From NCBI GenBank assembly GCA_016839245.1, contig JAEOUN010000084.1, positions 1-6,701 of the forward strand: a DNA stretch of 6,701 nucleotides, in the 5' to 3' direction. The notes beneath the pieces were generated by a model that saw only the letters and a program-made list of their open reading frames with translations, made no database searches and was not told the origin of the DNA. The stretch comes from Candidatus Thorarchaeota archaeon (GTDB lineage: Archaea; Asgardarchaeota; Thorarchaeia; Thorarchaeales; Thorarchaeaceae). Of the stretch, positions 4,701-6,701 are shown in pieces; position 1 is the first letter of the stretch, and every line of letters begins with the position of its first letter. The translations under genes were made by a program, and so were the position numbers.

Positions 4701-6192
4701 TATCTAGTTCATCAACCAGTGTCGCTTCCTCAGTATCTATCTCAACAATAACTTCGGCTTTTGGAATGGGATATTTGAAAGCAGCCCAGATCATTATTGT
4801 TGCGATGAGAGAGATAATGGCAGATAGTATGAAGGTGGGAGCAAATCCTGTAAGAGGTATGTACCATCCAAAGAACGCTATAAGAGGCATTGATACGAGC
4901 ATGATGAGAGTTGGCTGTAATGAGTACATCGAGTTCCGTATTCTATTTGGAACGACATCAAGCATTACACGTTGGATTAGGATACCTGCAATGCCACCAA
5001 ATAGATTCAACGATACAAATAATGTAAACATGAGAATAACGGGTACTAAGGTCTGAACAGGCACTTCAATCAATGGGAGATTGGTGAAAGGAATCATCAC
5101 ACTGATGAATTCTGCAGTATCAGGATCCACTCCAGGAAAGAAGTAAACAATTATGGCTAGGAGAATATAAAAAAGTACACTTGTGAACTGCAAGAAACTG
5201 AAGCGGGGAATCCATGTCTTGGGGTCAAAGCGTTTTGCTAGAACACCGCTCCTTTCATTCGCAATAGCTTGAGGAATAAACACCAACGTTCGAAACGCGG
5301 ACACTGCCACCATGGTGACGAGATAACTAAAGTAGAGTGGAAAGAGCAAGAGGTTCCACCACACAGGTCCTGTACTATACATTACTACTTGCCCAAGGAC
5401 AATTAGAGTTACAAACCGACTCGACCACAAGAACTTGAAGCCATCTTTCATTAAAGAACTATATTCTTTAATCGAAGGACGCTCATCCTTCTCCTCTCTG
5501 ACTCCAGGCAGGTCTTTTACAATACGAAGAACAATAACTCCGAGAATTGCAGTGAATACTGCTTGCAGACCAAAGACAAACTGACGACTATATAACCATG
5601 CAAGCCAAGATCCCGGGATTAACACAATTGTTGAAGAAACTTGCCAGACCATTCCAAGTCTTCCTTGAAATACACCATATTGTTTTCTGTCCTTGTCATG
5701 AGGCATGGCAACTCGATAGTTATTATCAAACCATGCATTGAATGCGCCACTTTCTTGGGAGGCACCAATGCCAAATAAGACATAGATGAGAACATAGATG
5801 TAGAAGGGTGTTCCAATAATGACCAATGAGGATAGCCAGAAGGCAACTGCATAACAGAACAGGGCTGATGCAATCACCCATCTCTGACCAATCCAATCAC
5901 CTAAGACACCAGTTGGGTAATCCAGCGATGTCTGAACAGCCATCTGGAGAACAACTAGAAGACCAACTAAGGTAAGACCAGCAAAATAATCGCCATTACC
6001 AAGGGTTTCAGCCATATGAATCATCCAAAAGGTTGTACTAATCTGGAAGCTTGCTGCAAACGCAGGAAGCAGAATTGATAGAATCTTGACTAGATGTACA
6101 GCATTTGATGTTGGCTCTTCAAGACCTAATGCACGAGCATATCTGCTTGAAACAACTTGGTCTTCCAAGATTGTTTCATCTGTTAAAGTCAT
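4693..6192 (-). CDS. Major facilitator superfamily (MFS) transporter
   Basis: A cytoplasmic-membrane secondary transporter; the substrate cannot be predicted. From the ATG at 6192 it has 499 residues and about 12 hydrophobic segments. The first runs from about residue 36 to 56 and the last from about 450 to 474, with a charged loop at about 226-250 between the two halves and short charged tails at both ends. The diagnostic MFS motif A, G-x-L-G-D-x-I-G-Q-R, lies between segments 2 and 3 at about 95-104. A further motif-like stretch, E-S-G-A-F-N-A-W-F-D (147-156), follows segment 4 and resembles the S-G-A-x-x-A-W-x-D signature of some MFS drug or solute exporters. A GTG at 6204 would add four residues; I prefer the ATG because TATA-like boxes at about 6212-6230 would start the message near or below 6204. 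There is no obvious ribosome binding site, so translation may be leaderless. Its 3' end overlaps mch by 8 bp; no functional link to the C1 enzymes is implied. Confidence 0.9.
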   Translation of the reverse strand: MTLTDETILEDQVVSSRYARALGLEEPTSNAVHLVKILSILLPAFAASFQISTTFWMIHMAETLGNGDYFAGLTLVGLLVVLQMAVQTSLDYPTGVLGDWIGQRWVIASALFCYAVAFWLSSLVIIGTPFYIYVLIYVLFGIGASQESGAFNAWFDNNYRVAMPHDKDRKQYGVFQGRLGMVWQVSSTIVLIPGSWLAWLYSRQFVFGLQAVFTAILGVIVLRIVKDLPGVREEKDERPSIKEYSSLMKDGFKFLWSSRFVTLIVLGQVVMYSTGPVWWNLLLFPLYFSYLVTMVAVSAFRTLVFIPQAIANERSGVLAKRFDPKTWIPRFSFLQFTSVLFYILLAIIVYFFPGVDPDTAEFISVMIPFTNLPLIEVPVQTLVPVILMFTLFVSLNLFGGIAGILIQRVMLDVVPNRIRNSMYSLQPTLIMLVSMPLIAFFGWYIPLTGFAPTFILSAIISLIATIMIWAAFKYPIPKAEVIVEIDTEEATLVDELDIT

Positions 6193-6204
6193 AAGATTAG
6201 TCAC

Positions 6205-6292
6205 ATTCTGATACTATTTAGAATTTAATACTCAAGCAGGAAGCACGTACTTTATCAATAATTGCCTCAAATTTCTTGAGTGGCAGCACAAT
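6205..6292. promoter_or_regulatory. Divergent promoter region between the MFS gene and the ubiquitin-like gene
   Basis: These 88 bp hold both promoters. On the plus strand CTTTATCAAT at 6250-6259 is a TATA-like box, placing transcription start near 6281 with a leader of about a dozen bases. It is identical to a 10-mer upstream of fwdC. On the minus strand TATTAAATT (about 6222-6230) and CTAAATAGT (about 6213-6221) are candidates for the transporter. A small inverted repeat, CTCAA-5 nt-TTGAG, at 6266-6280 lies between the TATA-like box and the predicted start and could be an operator. Confidence 0.45.
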
Positions 6293-6571
6293 ATGATGAT
6301 TGAGATAAAGTTCAAGGGGCCCATATCAAAACAGATAGACAGTGATTCAGTCATGGTCGATATTGAATCAGGCTCTTCTTTGACTGATGTACTTCAAAAA
6401 GTGATTGATGAAAAATCCTTTTTACAGAGCATCTGGAGAGAGCCACAAGAGATTGACAGAGACTCTATGATTCTCTGTAATGAAGTAGATATAGCAGTTC
6501 TTGGAGGGCTCAAAATGATTATGAAAGAAGGAGACGTTCTCACTATCCTACCACTTGTGCATGGTGGCTAG
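6293..6571 (+). CDS. Ubiquitin-like beta-grasp protein of the MoaD/SAMP/Urm1 type
   Basis: A 92-residue protein ending in Gly-Gly, with the layout of the beta-grasp sulfur carriers and protein modifiers: an N-terminal strand pair (I-E-I-K-F-K-G at about 3-9, V-M-V-D-I at 20-24), a helix at about 29-42, and a late L-G-G-L-K-x-x-x-K-E-G-D-V-L-T-I-L-P-L-V-H-G-G from about 70. The G-D-V-x-x-I-x-P-x-x-H-G-G ending is typical. In this family an E1-like enzyme adenylates the terminal glycine, which then carries sulfur (to molybdopterin as MoaD, to tRNA as Urm1-like) or is joined to protein lysines (SAMP). Which role applies cannot be told; no E1 or MoaE gene is in view. The H-G-G end recalls Urm1, while nearby formylmethanofuran dehydrogenase genes would fit a pterin-cofactor role. 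ATGs at 6293 and 6296 are both possible and no strong ribosome binding site is seen. Its stop overlaps the convergent neighbour's stop. Confidence 0.85.
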   Translation: MMIEIKFKGPISKQIDSDSVMVDIESGSSLTDVLQKVIDEKSFLQSIWREPQEIDRDSMILCNEVDIAVLGGLKMIMKEGDVLTILPLVHGG

Positions 6572-6701
6572 ATGAGTTTTGCACCAGTGTAGATAGCTTT
6601 TATGTTCACTTGTGATTTTGGGCCAAGAATCTCAACTATTGCTTTTTCTAGAACATCAAGAGGAAAGATGCCAGACTTTTGAACGAGTGCACCGAGCATT
6701 A
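6568..6701 (-). CDS. 2-oxoacid:ferredoxin oxidoreductase, gamma subunit (C-terminal fragment)
   Basis: Only the last 43 complete codons of this minus-strand gene are inside the window; the rest lies beyond the right edge. The visible M-L-G-A-L-V-x-K-S-G-I-F-P-L-D-x-L-E-K-A-I, then E-I-L-G-P-K and N-I-K-A-I-x-x-G-A, matches the end of the gamma subunit of pyruvate or 2-oxoglutarate ferredoxin oxidoreductases, where M-L-G-A-L, L-E-x-A and N-x-x-A-x-x-x-G are conserved. These enzymes convert 2-oxoacids and CoA to acyl-CoA, CO2 and reduced ferredoxin, or run in reverse for CO2 fixation. The exact substrate (porG, korC or another type) cannot be set from this fragment. The base before the first full codon gives N-T-A, consistent with the usual hydrophobic residue before M-L-G-A-L. 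The TAG stop at 6568-6570 shares the palindrome CTAG with the stop of the plus-strand gene. Confidence 0.72.
   Translation of the reverse strand, partial: MLGALVQKSGIFPLDVLEKAIVEILGPKSQVNIKAIYTGAKLI

Noticed and set aside
4766..5056. 96-residue plus-strand frame opposite the MFS gene
   Set aside because: It is antisense to transmembrane-segment coding sequence, with no ribosome binding site or recognisable domain.
5619..5873. 84-residue minus-strand frame within the MFS gene
   Set aside because: It is a shifted reading of the transporter; the transporter frame itself is unbroken and carries the MFS motif A.
1..6701. Search for a mobile element, integrase or new defence system
   Set aside because: No transposase, integrase, terminal repeats, toxin-antitoxin pair or nuclease/helicase gene is visible; most genes are metabolic or housekeeping in type.

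Overview
The window is archaeal. It carries three enzymes of the tetrahydromethanopterin/methanofuran C1 pathway (Ftr, a FwdC/FmdC subunit and Mch), TATA-like boxes close to start codons, an intron-containing tRNA in the archaeal style, and the end of a 2-oxoacid:ferredoxin oxidoreductase gamma subunit. A leucine-rich-repeat protein with 'I-D-L-S-P-L' repeats is the sort of protein I associate with Asgard archaea such as Thorarchaeota. That lineage is an inference; the archaeal domain is not in doubt.

Layout, left to right. Positions 1-88 (minus) hold a tRNA-Thr(GGU) cut by the window edge just inside its T-loop, with a 30-nt intron at the anticodon. Three genes follow on the minus strand: an unrecognised 264-residue protein (198-992), a 204-residue leucine-rich-repeat protein (1134-1748), and formylmethanofuran:tetrahydromethanopterin formyltransferase, ftr (1840-2742). 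A 125-bp divergent promoter region separates ftr from a plus-strand pair, fwdC (2868-3731) and mch (3735-4700), which are 3 bp apart and almost certainly co-transcribed. mch ends tail-to-tail, with an 8-bp overlap, against a minus-strand major facilitator superfamily transporter (4693-6192 or 6204). A second divergent region leads to a plus-strand ubiquitin-like/MoaD-like protein ending in Gly-Gly (6293-6571). Its stop codon overlaps the stop of a minus-strand gene that runs off the right edge, the C-terminus of a 2-oxoacid:ferredoxin oxidoreductase gamma subunit (6568-6701).

How the genes fit together. FwdC (part of formylmethanofuran dehydrogenase), Ftr and Mch cover the first three steps of the archaeal methyl branch: CO2 to formyl-methanofuran, formyl transfer to tetrahydromethanopterin, and cyclisation to methenyl-tetrahydromethanopterin. 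The catalytic subunits FwdA, FwdB and FwdD are not here, nor are Mtd, Mer or any Mcr/Mtr gene, so the window alone does not say whether the host is a methanogen, an acetogen-like Wood-Ljungdahl organism or an oxidiser. The oxidoreductase fragment links acetyl-CoA or acyl-CoA to 2-oxoacids in the same ferredoxin economy. The MoaD/Urm1-like protein could supply sulfur for the pterin cofactor that formylmethanofuran dehydrogenase needs, but an equally good reading is a tRNA-thiolation or protein-tagging modifier. I found no mobile element, CRISPR array or evident new multi-gene system. The most unusual items are the tRNA, whose splice site and D-stem are irregular, the unrecognised 264-residue protein, and a 10-bp element shared by two promoters.
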